Source: an uncultured beta proteobacterium | GTDB taxonomy: Bacteria > Pseudomonadota > Gammaproteobacteria > Burkholderiales > Burkholderiaceae_C | Assembly (NCBI GenBank): GCA_903828665.1 | Contig: CAIKMZ010000010.1 | Coordinates: 1-32,544, forward strand | Length of the DNA: 32,544 nt | Reading direction: 5' to 3' | In this document: in pieces, positions 1-6,544 of the stretch | Numbering within the stretch: the first letter of the stretch is position 1 | Layout: the number at the start of each line of letters is the position of its first letter | Notes under the pieces: model-generated | The model's input: the letters and a program-made list of their open reading frames with translations, nothing else | What the model was told of the DNA's origin: nothing | Database searches by the model: none | Program-made: the position numbers and the translations under genes

Positions 1-43
1 AGTTTCAATTCACTTCAGCCAAAGTCAGCAAGTCGCAATTTCG

Positions 44-220
44 ATGAGCAAGAAGGCACCAAGAGCGCAGAAGCCGATTCGTCGCTGCTACACCGTGCTG
101 CAAAACGTTGTCAAAGGTTCTATCGTGCGTTTCGATGGATCGTTCAGCGAGAACATCCACATGCGACGGGATCACAGCTTAATTTTGACTTCAGCGTATC
201 TGCGACTAGATGATCTCTAG
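44..220 (+). CDS. Small hypothetical protein (58 aa), possibly the 3' end of a longer gene
   Basis: The reading frame runs from an ATG at 44 to a TAG at 218-220 and would give a basic 58-residue protein beginning MSKKAPRAQKPIRR and ending AYLRLDDL. The same frame is open upstream to the window edge without a stop, and no good ribosome binding site precedes the ATG. It may therefore be the C-terminal part of a gene that begins outside the window. I recognise no family. It has no membrane segment or signal peptide. Its base composition is like the AT-richer island to its right. Confidence 0.4.
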   Translation: MSKKAPRAQKPIRRCYTVLQNVVKGSIVRFDGSFSENIHMRRDHSLILTSAYLRLDDL

Positions 221-284
221 GCGCGACAGCAGTGTCGCTGCTGCTACACGCTGAAAATCGCTCTGTGGGGCTGTTTGGGGGCTT

Positions 285-334
285 GCTTTGGATGTTAGAG
301 CGTGGGCATTCGTGCGTGGCGCGAGTGCGCTTGG
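285..334. repeat. 50-bp direct repeat, copy 1
   Basis: This copy matches 439-488 at 46 of 50 positions; the differences are one base near the start and a three-base block. The shared core includes GCGTGGGCATTCGTGCGTGG. A shorter match (TCGGCGCAGA) follows both copies at slightly different distances. The two copies bracket the GGAA tract. Confidence 0.85.
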
Positions 335-371
335 GATCGGCGCAGAAGTCTCACAATCGCAAGGAAAGCGT

Positions 372-439
372 GGAAGGAAGGAAGGACGAGGAAGGAAGGA
401 AGGAAGGAAGGAAGGAAGGAAGGAAGGAAGGAAGGAAGG
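372..439. repeat. GGAA tetranucleotide microsatellite
   Basis: GGAA units run uninterrupted from 390 to 439 (12.5 units). A shorter run of almost four units lies at 372-386, and the two are separated by the three bases CGA. Tetranucleotide tracts of this length are prone to slipped-strand mispairing and in several bacteria act as phase-variable switches. Here the tract is not inside a recognisable gene, so a switching role is only a possibility. Confidence 0.9.
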
Positions 440-488
440 CTTTAGATGTTGCTGCGTGGGCATTCGTGCGTGGCGCGAGTGCGCTTGG
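439..488. repeat. 50-bp direct repeat, copy 2
   Basis: Second copy of the repeat at 285-334. It begins with the last base of the GGAA tract, and 46 of 50 bases are identical to copy 1. Confidence 0.85.
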
Positions 489-679
489 ACTATGGGTTCG
501 GCGCAGAGGCGTGCGAAGCACGGTTCTGTGGAACGCTGTGGTTCTATAGCGAAAAGAAGTAAAGGTCTTCAAAACGGCAACTATCTTTGACTTTGGACAC
601 TCCTCATTGAGCGAAAGCATTGCGTAACGACAAGAAGAAGCGTAATGTGAGCGCAATATATCTAACAACGGGCACAGCG

Positions 680-1342
680 ATGAAAACATCATCAAAGCAA
701 ACCAGAAAAACAAAAATATGGGTAAATATTGTCAAGTGCAAATCGTTGATTCCACTTCTGTTATTTTGCTTTTCCAGCAACATTTTTGCTGAAAAAGTAT
801 ATATGGGTATAGCAAAAAATGAAACTGATTACAGCGCACTTGTGACATTAATAGACAGGCAATGCTCTAATCCTGAGGGAAATGCAATGTACGTCAGCGG
901 TAAGAACGGCGGCGTCGGTTGCTGGACTGCGGATGGAGACAAAGTGAAGTTGGAAATATTTGAAAATGGGAAGACACTCTATTTTGATAAAAATATCTTT
1001 TCACTAATCAACGATACAAATGACAAATCATCAATAAGCGATGTCAAGCGACAAAATACAAAGGTGATCCTAAACTGCATAGCTGATGCTTGGATTGGTG
1101 ATGTTGATGTTGAAAGAGATGCCTCTGGTGCGTTAGTGAAAGTTGTCATCAATGGCGAAGTCGTTACGGCGATTGAAAAATCAAACGCAATCAACTTTGC
1201 TTATAACAAAATGGATATTAGTCTAAGCACGTTAACTGGAATGTTCAGTTACGAAACTTCGACAATCTTTAAGTTGCTAAGTGCCAACGTAAGGCGTGGA
1301 ACAGGACGTTGCAATCTTGTTCAAAACGTAAAAAAGTTCTGA
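680..1342 (+). CDS. Hypothetical secreted protein (220 aa)
   Basis: The ATG at 680 gives a protein whose first ~37 residues look like a Sec signal peptide: a Lys/Arg-rich start, then a hydrophobic stretch (SLIPLLLFCFSSNIFA) with likely cleavage after FA and a mature start at EKVYMG. The frame is open upstream to a TTG at 620, but that would put a long polar extension before the signal, so 680 is preferred. The mature part has three cysteines and no motif I recognise; a pattern such as GGVGCWTADGDKVKLEI suggests a small beta-rich exported domain. It is the first of four co-directional genes, ending 12 bases before the Sel1-repeat gene, so it is probably in an operon with it. Base composition is AT-rich relative to the right half of the window. 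Confidence 0.6.
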   Translation: MKTSSKQTRKTKIWVNIVKCKSLIPLLLFCFSSNIFAEKVYMGIAKNETDYSALVTLIDRQCSNPEGNAMYVSGKNGGVGCWTADGDKVKLEIFENGKTLYFDKNIFSLINDTNDKSSISDVKRQNTKVILNCIADAWIGDVDVERDASGALVKVVINGEVVTAIEKSNAINFAYNKMDISLSTLTGMFSYETSTIFKLLSANVRRGTGRCNLVQNVKKF

Positions 1343-1354
1343 TGGAATGTAGAG

Positions 1355-2275
1355 ATGAGTAAAGGTATATTTACACTAATCGTGACACTTTCTTTATACG
1401 CGAGTGCAGCGTTGGCAGGAGACTTGGAAGATGGTTCGTCGGCTTTGGCAAAAAAAGACTATGTAACAGCACTTAAAAAATATATGAGTGCAGCTACAAA
1501 TGACGGGAACGCAAACGCACAACTCCAAATAGGAAATATTTATCTATCGGGGCTTGGTGTTAAAGAAAACTACGTCGAAGCAGCGAAGTGGTACAGGATG
1601 GCTGCTGAACAGGGAAATGCTTCTGCGCAGGTCAAGATTGGATTGAGATACACAAGCGGAGAAGGCGTCACACAAAATCACGTAGAAGCGGCGCGCTGGT
1701 ACAAGTTGGCTGCCGAACAGGGAAATCTTTTTGCTCAGTATGCACTCGCAACTGAGTATCAACGAGGACGAGGTTTAGCTCAAGATTACGCCGAAGCGGT
1801 TCGATGGTACAAGTTGGCTGCTGCACAGGGAGATATTGATGCGAAGTACAACATAGGAAATATGTACAGCAAAGGACAAGGTGTCGTACAAGATTATTCG
1901 GAAGCGATAAGTTGGTACAAGTTGGCTGCCGAAAAGGGAAATGCATTAGCTCAATACGCACTGGGCTTGGCGTACAAGCAAGGACAAGGTGTCGTGCAAG
2001 ATTACGCCGAAGCAGTTCGATGGTACAAGTTGGCTGCTGCACAGGGAAATAGTATTGCGCAAAACAATCTCGGTTCTATGTATAGTGAAGGACAGGGTGT
2101 CGCACAAGACTACACACGAGCACATATGTGGTACAACTTGGCAGCGATAAAAGGTGGTGCGCGTACAACAAAAAACCGCGACACTATCGCAGCGAAAATG
2201 ACGCCACAACAAATCGCTGAAGCACAAAAACTTGCGCACGAATGTCAGGCAAGAAACTTCAAAAAATGTGATTGA
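1355..2275 (+). CDS. Secreted Sel1-repeat (tetratricopeptide-like) protein, 306 aa
   Basis: The N-terminus is a clear Sec signal peptide (MSKGIFTLIVTLSLYASAALA, cleavage before GDLEDG). From about residue 50 to 270 there are six full 36-residue Sel1 repeats with the usual signature (AQ..IG..Y..G.GV..DY.EA..WYKLAA.QGN) plus a degenerate one at the start. The protein ends in a short tail with two cysteines (HECQARNFKKC). Sel1 proteins are alpha-solenoid scaffolds for protein-protein contacts; an exported one probably acts in the periplasm or at the cell surface. Several repeats are almost identical at DNA level, which suggests recent internal duplication. It lies between the secreted unknown gene and a small basic protein gene, in the same direction and with short gaps. 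The partner of this scaffold cannot be deduced from the sequence. Confidence 0.9.
   Translation: MSKGIFTLIVTLSLYASAALAGDLEDGSSALAKKDYVTALKKYMSAATNDGNANAQLQIGNIYLSGLGVKENYVEAAKWYRMAAEQGNASAQVKIGLRYTSGEGVTQNHVEAARWYKLAAEQGNLFAQYALATEYQRGRGLAQDYAEAVRWYKLAAAQGDIDAKYNIGNMYSKGQGVVQDYSEAISWYKLAAEKGNALAQYALGLAYKQGQGVVQDYAEAVRWYKLAAAQGNSIAQNNLGSMYSEGQGVAQDYTRAHMWYNLAAIKGGARTTKNRDTIAAKMTPQQIAEAQKLAHECQARNFKKCD
1781..2047. repeat. Near-identical internal repeats in the Sel1 gene
   Basis: Bases 1781-1831 and 1997-2047 match at 50 of 51 positions and lie exactly 216 bases apart, which is two Sel1 units of 108 bases. A second pair one unit apart shares AAGGACAAGGTGTCGT. Such repeats can recombine and change the number of Sel1 units. 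Confidence 0.8.
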
Positions 2276-2297
2276 ACTTTAACAACGGAGAATGGCA

Positions 2298-2630
2298 ATG
2301 GCAACATCATCAAAGTCAAGCAGTAAACCAAAAGCAACAGCGAAGAGCCCACGCAAAAAACTTTCAATCGCAGAGCAACGAGCGAAGATTGAAGCAGCAA
2401 GAGCGAAGTTGTCGGCGCAAGAGGCAAAACTTGCCGTAAACGATCTGCGCGAATACATAACCACGCTGAAAGTTCCTACCGTAGGAAATCTGTTTACTTT
2501 CGCACTGAACAACAGAAAAGATGTGAAGAAGATTGATGTGCTGCGAACACTTGCTGAAATCGGTGGATTAAAAGTGACGATCACTGAGAAAGTAAAGACA
2601 CCGCGCAAGGCAAAAACCGCTGCGAAGTAA
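2298..2630 (+). CDS. Small basic Lys/Ala-rich hypothetical protein (110 aa)
   Basis: Two in-frame ATGs lie at 2292 and 2298. The GGAG at 2287-2290 is one base from the first and seven from the second, so 2298 is preferred. The protein has a Ser/Lys/Ala-rich disordered start, a charged helical part (SIAEQRAKIEAARAKLSAQEAKL) likely to form a coiled coil, and a compact C-terminal segment (VPTVGNLFTFALNN onward) ending in a basic tail (TPRKAKTAAK). The strong positive charge is compatible with nucleic-acid binding, but I recognise no domain. It lies 22 bases after the Sel1 gene and 30 before the adhesin-E-like gene. Unlike those neighbours it has no signal peptide. Confidence 0.65.
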   Translation: MATSSKSSSKPKATAKSPRKKLSIAEQRAKIEAARAKLSAQEAKLAVNDLREYITTLKVPTVGNLFTFALNNRKDVKKIDVLRTLAEIGGLKVTITEKVKTPRKAKTAAK

Positions 2631-2660
2631 CAACAAGCCATTTGTGATAACAGAGGACGT

Positions 2661-3053
2661 ATGAGAACTTCAAAATATTTGCTTGTTATCACAATGGTCA
2701 TTATTTCATCATTGGCTCGCGCTGAGTGGCAGGAAGTTGCGACAACGAACGATCAATCACATTTCTTCGTAGACTGGAGCACGTTGAAGGTAAATGGGAG
2801 CGTACGTCGTGCTTGGACACTTCGAAGTTTTGTCAATATCAGCCCGAAATCACAACCCAGCTCTATAACGTCAGTAACCGAGTTTGAGTGTGTCAATGAT
2901 AAGATAAGAGAGATGCAAGTGACTGGATACGAGAAACAGATGGCTAAAGGCAAAAGTGGTGAGTTATCGAGTGACAGCGTCGGAAAGTGGTATTTTCCAG
3001 AGCCGCAAGCGCCGATGTTTCAAGTTCTAAAGGCTGTCTGCAACAAACGCTAA
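2661..3053 (+). CDS. Secreted surface-adhesin-E-like protein (130 aa)
   Basis: A Sec signal peptide (MRTSKYLLVITMVIISSLARA) precedes a mature domain that starts EWQEVATTNDQSHFFVDWSTL. The pattern W-x5-T-x7-F-V-D-W-x2-L, followed by R-x-A-W-T-L, an F-E-C segment and a final V-C near the end, matches my recollection of the small surface-adhesin-E-like family often found in beta- and gammaproteobacteria. The two cysteines (FEC and AVC) could form the disulphide of that fold. The ATG is preceded by AGAGGA five or so bases upstream. The stop codon overlaps the stop of the convergent recombinase gene by three bases. Exported role; ligand unknown. Confidence 0.65.
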   Translation: MRTSKYLLVITMVIISSLARAEWQEVATTNDQSHFFVDWSTLKVNGSVRRAWTLRSFVNISPKSQPSSITSVTEFECVNDKIREMQVTGYEKQMAKGKSGELSSDSVGKWYFPEPQAPMFQVLKAVCNKR

Positions 3054-3649
3054 ATCATCTCAACAGCGTTACGCATCATTGAATGATTGACTTCAATGTA
3101 TTTCTGCGTCACAGCCATTGACGAATGTCCCGCGAGTTCCATCAACACACGCACAGACACGCCTTTGTTTGCCAAGTTTGTAATGAAGCCGCGACGACCG
3201 CTGTGACTTGACGCTCCGTCGATCCCGACACGCGCATAAAGTGTTGTAAAGAACTGAGCAAGTGTGTTCGCAGAAAAACCTCGATGGCAGTTCTTTTGAT
3301 TTGCGAACAGAGCGCGATTTGTATCAGTCAGCGTCACAGCAAGCAAATCCTTCAACTTGAAGCGCACAGACAGATAGTTGTGGATTTCTTCTTGTATCTT
3401 CTTTGACAGCATCACCGTGCGACCCTTGTTGCCCTTCGTTTGTTCTGCTTTCAAATGTATTTCGTCGCGTATCTTCCCGTCTGCCGTTAGCACATCGCAA
3501 AGACGCACAGCAGCGACTTCTCCGACGCGCATCCCGCAGTTCGTTGTCATCAAAAAGATTGCGCGATTGCGCGATGCGTGTTTGTTTGCTGCGATGTGAA
3601 GCAGAACACGGCGCGTGTCTTTCTCACTTAAAACTTTTGCTTGTGCCAT
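3050..3649 (-). CDS. Short tyrosine recombinase, catalytic domain only (199 aa)
   Basis: The product has the conserved residues of the phage-integrase/XerD catalytic domain: Arg41 in CGMRVGE, basic residues around 67-77 (KAEQTKGNKGR), His149 and Arg152 in SHSGRRG, His175 in AGHSS and the nucleophile Tyr184 in QKYIEVN. It lacks the usual N-terminal core-binding domain, since the catalytic fold begins within the first 30 residues. The start is the ATG at 3647-3649, preceded by AGGAG at seven bases; the frame continues upstream by eight codons without a better start. It is convergent with the secreted-protein genes and downstream of the polymerase-like gene on the same strand. It probably catalyses DNA integration, inversion or dimer resolution for this island. 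All catalytic residues are present, so it is likely active. Confidence 0.9.
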   Translation of the reverse strand: MAQAKVLSEKDTRRVLLHIAANKHASRNRAIFLMTTNCGMRVGEVAAVRLCDVLTADGKIRDEIHLKAEQTKGNKGRTVMLSKKIQEEIHNYLSVRFKLKDLLAVTLTDTNRALFANQKNCHRGFSANTLAQFFTTLYARVGIDGASSHSGRRGFITNLANKGVSVRVLMELAGHSSMAVTQKYIEVNHSMMRNAVEMI

Positions 3650-3805
3650 TTGATTTCTCCTGAAAATAAACACTTGATATGTATTTATTGTGAACCCTTT
3701 AGTTCAGTCAGAAAAGCCTTTTTTGAGAAAAAAGATTACCTATGGAAATCAACAACTTGCGCGAAAACTACACGCTTCTATAGTTATATGTAGTTTCAAG
3801 ATTGG

Positions 3806-5362
3806 TCAAATGTTTTTTGATTTGTAGTTCTTTGCGCGTTCACTTTCCGCAGCAATGTGCTGTTTGTGTCTTTCCTCTTCGTGCTTCACTTCATCACTGA
3901 CGACTTCGTATCGCTCGTATTTCGTTTCACCCAATCTCCAATACTCAATGCCCGTTGTGTCGCGCATCTTGTATTCAATCTTTTCTCTGTCGTAATCGCT
4001 CAACTTGCTGCGAATGACGATTGCGTCGTGGACATTTGCCAGCACTTCGCGTTGAAGTATTCCGAGTTCCTTCCTTACAATATCCATCACAATCGTTTCC
4101 GCGTGTTGATACTGATAAGCAACGACCTTGCTCTTGCTTGTTCTTCCACTCTTCGTTTGAAGTTCCTTGTAAGTTAAAAGCAATGGATTTGCTTTGATTC
4201 CCGTTTCAGATATGTAAGTGTCAAGTGCTTTCTGTTCATCGCGGAACTTCACAACTAACTTGCTGTCCGCAAAGCGTTTGCGTTCATCGGGATTCTTCAA
4301 AATATCAACAATCGCGGGATTCGTCCAGTTTCCGCTGTCGTCCTTCCATCCACGGACCGTCAGTCGCGCTCCAAAACTTAACGCAGTGATCGCTTCCTTA
4401 ACTAACTTCACTTGATGATCGGGTTTGCTGTTGCTGTTCGCGCGAAATGTCGCAGCGATTACCGTTTTTGTGAAGTCGTCTTTGCGCTCCAGGTATTGAA
4501 GCATCGCAGAAAACTCTTGCTTGAATGTTCCCTTCGTCTTCATCTTCGCGTAGCAATCCTTCGCAAATCCCATCTTCCACGAGATTGCGCTTGATTTGAT
4601 GTCGTATTCATAGCAGTTCCCGAGCATCGCCTTTCGCAATGTCTTATGAACACCTTGAACACTGATCCCTTCGTAGTAAGTGCGACCGAAGAAACTCGGT
4701 TTCATCTTCTGCGGGAATATCCCATTAGTGAACTGAGCAACGCGCAGAATGATTTGAGCGTGTCGCAGATTGGTATCAATCTGTTGCTTCGTCATCAATG
4801 TTGCTTCATTCAGCAGCCAACGGATATAACTCTTCACGGATTCAATATCAATCTCGGCGATGTGATATTTCTCCAGAACCTGTGCGTCATCAAGTTGCGC
4901 TAACTCTGGCAACAGACGATTGACGAACTCTTTATCCGTTTCCGTTTCTACATTGAGAAAGTCTTCAAGTTCCGCTGCCGATTTCATCTTCAAATGACTT
5001 GCGCTCGTATCGTCAGTCATCGTTACAAGATCGGTAAGTCTCATAACAGAAACAAGACCACTGATATTTGTTCCGACTTCTACATCTTCAAGGAGGGATA
5101 GATTGTTTTGTTCCAACCACGCTTGAACTCGTATCAAGTTTGGTCCGATCTGTCCGCCTTCGGCTCCTAACTTATCTTTCGGTATGCTGAAGAACTTCAT
5201 CTTGCGCTCGTATTCGGTTTGTCCTTTGTTGAGCGATTCGGTCAGTTTCTGTTCCAGAACTCGTTTGTATTTGGCAAGATGATTTCTCGCGCAGTTTGGT
5301 GGTTTCGGGAACGCTTCGCGCATCTTCTCTAAAACTACTGCTTTAATGGTGAGTTGGATCAT
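3806..5362 (-). CDS. Divergent polymerase-like protein (family A DNA polymerase / T7-type RNA polymerase palm), 518 aa
   Basis: I see three motifs in the order and spacing of single-subunit polymerases. A motif-A-like strand is CYEYDIKSSAISW with Asp254. A motif-B-like helix is VKEAITALSFGA, where Lys322 and Phe330-Gly331 keep the K-x7-[YF]-G spacing of PolA (KAINFGLIYG) and T7 RNA polymerase (KRSVMTLAYG). A motif-C-like hairpin is LANVHDAIVI with His445-Asp446, as in PolA VHDE and T7 IHDS. Between B and C, QYQHAETIVMDIV resembles the Q-x3-A-[DE]-x-I helix of PolA. The Arg normally four residues before the motif-B Lys is not present (Val318). The first ~230 residues and the Lys/Glu-rich tail match nothing I know, and no exonuclease motifs are seen. 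Context (two recombinases, AT-rich island) suggests a replication or repair enzyme of a mobile element. A non-polymerase function remains possible. Confidence 0.55.
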   Translation of the reverse strand: MIQLTIKAVVLEKMREAFPKPPNCARNHLAKYKRVLEQKLTESLNKGQTEYERKMKFFSIPKDKLGAEGGQIGPNLIRVQAWLEQNNLSLLEDVEVGTNISGLVSVMRLTDLVTMTDDTSASHLKMKSAAELEDFLNVETETDKEFVNRLLPELAQLDDAQVLEKYHIAEIDIESVKSYIRWLLNEATLMTKQQIDTNLRHAQIILRVAQFTNGIFPQKMKPSFFGRTYYEGISVQGVHKTLRKAMLGNCYEYDIKSSAISWKMGFAKDCYAKMKTKGTFKQEFSAMLQYLERKDDFTKTVIAATFRANSNSKPDHQVKLVKEAITALSFGARLTVRGWKDDSGNWTNPAIVDILKNPDERKRFADSKLVVKFRDEQKALDTYISETGIKANPLLLTYKELQTKSGRTSKSKVVAYQYQHAETIVMDIVRKELGILQREVLANVHDAIVIRSKLSDYDREKIEYKMRDTTGIEYWRLGETKYERYEVVSDEVKHEEERHKQHIAAESERAKNYKSKNI

Positions 5363-5550
5363 TTCGGCACTCTTATCTTGCTAAGTTGTGTGTTCGCTAT
5401 TATGGAGACGATTACAAAAAAAGTCACGGGCTTATAGTAAATACTTAATACAAAGAAATACCACATATCACAGACAAGTGATAGGTATTGGTTGTTAAGT
5501 GGTTCATAAGCGCAGCACTCTAACTTGTTCATCTCTTTGTTCACTTTCAT
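5359..5550 (-). CDS. Small ORF overlapping the polymerase-like gene, possible membrane peptide (63 aa)
   Basis: This frame ends with a TGA that overlaps the ATG of the polymerase-like gene (ATGA), an arrangement typical of translational coupling. The product has a polar N-terminus and a hydrophobic, aromatic middle (about residues 22-52, including WYFFVLSIYY and FFVIVSIIAN) that could span the membrane once or twice. A GAGGA lies rather far (about 15 bases) upstream of the ATG; a second ATG six codons later is also possible. I recognise no family. It may be a real leader gene or simply an open frame in AT-rich DNA. Confidence 0.35.
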   Translation of the reverse strand: MKVNKEMNKLECCAYEPLNNQYLSLVCDMWYFFVLSIYYKPVTFFVIVSIIANTQLSKIRVPK

Positions 5551-5581
5551 TTCGTTTCGCTTTCGGTCCTCTTGTTTCGCA

Positions 5582-5604
5582 CATAACTATTTATCCATAA
5601 CTAC
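5582..5604. repeat. Short direct repeat CATAACTA in the divergent intergenic region
   Basis: CATAACTA occurs at 5582 and again at 5596, fourteen bases apart, in the AT-rich region between the minus-strand polymerase unit and the plus-strand DUF6641-like gene. It could be an operator or iteron-like site, but two short copies are weak evidence. Confidence 0.25.
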
Positions 5605-5706
5605 AGGATTTCAATAAAAACCAAATGATTTCGCATCAACGAGGATAGGAATGAAATGGAATCGGTAACAGAATAAGTGCTTTCTACAACTCATTGAAAG
5701 CAAGTT

Positions 5707-6150
5707 ATGGCAACAATATTGAGCGCATTTAAGATGGTAAATGCTGTGCGTCAAGTTAAGATGGATTCAACGCAGTTTCGTCGTCAAAAGATGGCAAAGA
5801 AGATTGACGAACAAGTCAAGTTGGCAATCGCAATGCGTGATGGACAGACTTGCGTCATCAAGCGTCTGCGCTCAATCACAGACAAAGCGACTGGACTGGT
5901 CAGTCAAATGGAAGTGGCAAGGCGTGTCAATGGCTGGTGGTGGACAGAAGGCAATCGGATTCTGCTTCAACTGAAATACGGCACTCGCGTTCTGTTGCTC
6001 AACGGAAAGGACAAGAATACGATTGAAGTCGGCAGCGGCGATGAACTTATCAAAGTGCTTGAACTTGTGAAAACAAGCGTCAACAACGGCGAGCTTGACG
6101 CTGCTATTGAAGTAGCAAGTGTGAAGGTGCGCGAACGCTTTAAGAAGTAG
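5707..6150 (+). CDS. DUF6641-like protein (147 aa)
   Basis: The protein starts MATILSAFKMVNAVRQ, has a charged helix with an RRQKMAKKIDEQVKLAIA segment, then VNGWWWTEGNRILLQLKYG followed by KDKNTIEVGSGDELIKVLELVKTSVNNGELD. This pattern (short helical start, a WWW/WW block before a beta strand ending in YG, then an EVG..DEL and GELD tail) matches what I remember of the DUF6641 family, found in phages and mobile elements of betaproteobacteria. Its function is not known. It is divergent from the polymerase-like unit and followed 42 bases later by another unknown gene in the same direction. The family call rests on memory of the pattern. Confidence 0.65.
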   Translation: MATILSAFKMVNAVRQVKMDSTQFRRQKMAKKIDEQVKLAIAMRDGQTCVIKRLRSITDKATGLVSQMEVARRVNGWWWTEGNRILLQLKYGTRVLLLNGKDKNTIEVGSGDELIKVLELVKTSVNNGELDAAIEVASVKVRERFKK

Positions 6151-6192
6151 TTTGCGGAAATCAGTGGAAGGTGGGCAACGATAAATAGTCGT

Positions 6193-6540
6193 ATGCTCAT
6201 CAACGAAATCACCAGTTCACTTCCACTCTTCATTGCGACGGTTCGCGTGAAAACGGCAAGTTCAACTTGGACACTGAAAACAGCAATACACGCTGAAGGT
6301 GTGGCACAAGCGCGGCAGCTGCTCACGGCGATCTACGGCGAGGGAAGTGTGATGTCGCTGTCGCTTAGCGAAAGTTTCGGAACTCAAACAATTGACTCAG
6401 GTCAACTACGCATAAAGTCAATGTCCGATCAGAAAGCGTTGCTATCAAAGAATATGGAACGCGAACGCGCAAGGCAGAAGTTGGTGAAAGCGCAGCAAGC
6501 GGTTCAGAAGGCAAATGCTGCGAAAACTTCGGTGAACTGA
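6193..6540 (+). CDS. Hypothetical protein (115 aa) with C-terminal coiled coil
   Basis: The ATG at 6193 gives MLINEITSSLPLFIATVRVKTASSTWTLKTAIHAEGVAQARQLL as a probable alpha/beta N-terminal domain, then a Ser-rich middle, and a C-terminal charged helix rich in Ala, Lys and Gln (residues ~80-115) likely to be a coiled coil. No good ribosome binding site is visible right before the ATG. It follows the DUF6641-like gene and its stop is four bases from the stop of the convergent integrase. I recognise no family. Association with the neighbouring genes suggests an island function rather than a host one. Confidence 0.6.
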   Translation: MLINEITSSLPLFIATVRVKTASSTWTLKTAIHAEGVAQARQLLTAIYGEGSVMSLSLSESFGTQTIDSGQLRIKSMSDQKALLSKNMERERARQKLVKAQQAVQKANAAKTSVN

Positions 6541-6544
6541 TCGC

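Larger units (their letters stand above)
221..679. other. Gene-poor spacer containing microsatellite and direct repeats
   Basis: No convincing gene is seen in these 459 bases. Frames that stay open here are artefacts of the GGAA tract: they translate to monotonous EGRK/KEGR or PSFL repeats and have no ribosome binding site. The stretch holds two 50-bp direct repeats with a tetranucleotide tract between them, then sequence leading to the start of the secreted protein gene at 680. Confidence 0.6.

Noticed and set aside
206-713. Open frames on both strands through the GGAA tract
   Set aside because: They arise because a 4-base repeat without stops stays open in every frame. The products are simple repeats, with no ribosome binding site and no domain.
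1500-2130. Regularly spaced DNA repeats resembling a repeat array
   Set aside because: They are the codons of Sel1 protein repeats with a 108-base period; there are no unique spacers and no cas genes.
3653-3805. Attachment site or terminator between the short recombinase and the polymerase-like gene
   Set aside because: The region is AT-rich with T and A runs, but I found no clear hairpin or long direct repeat to support either.
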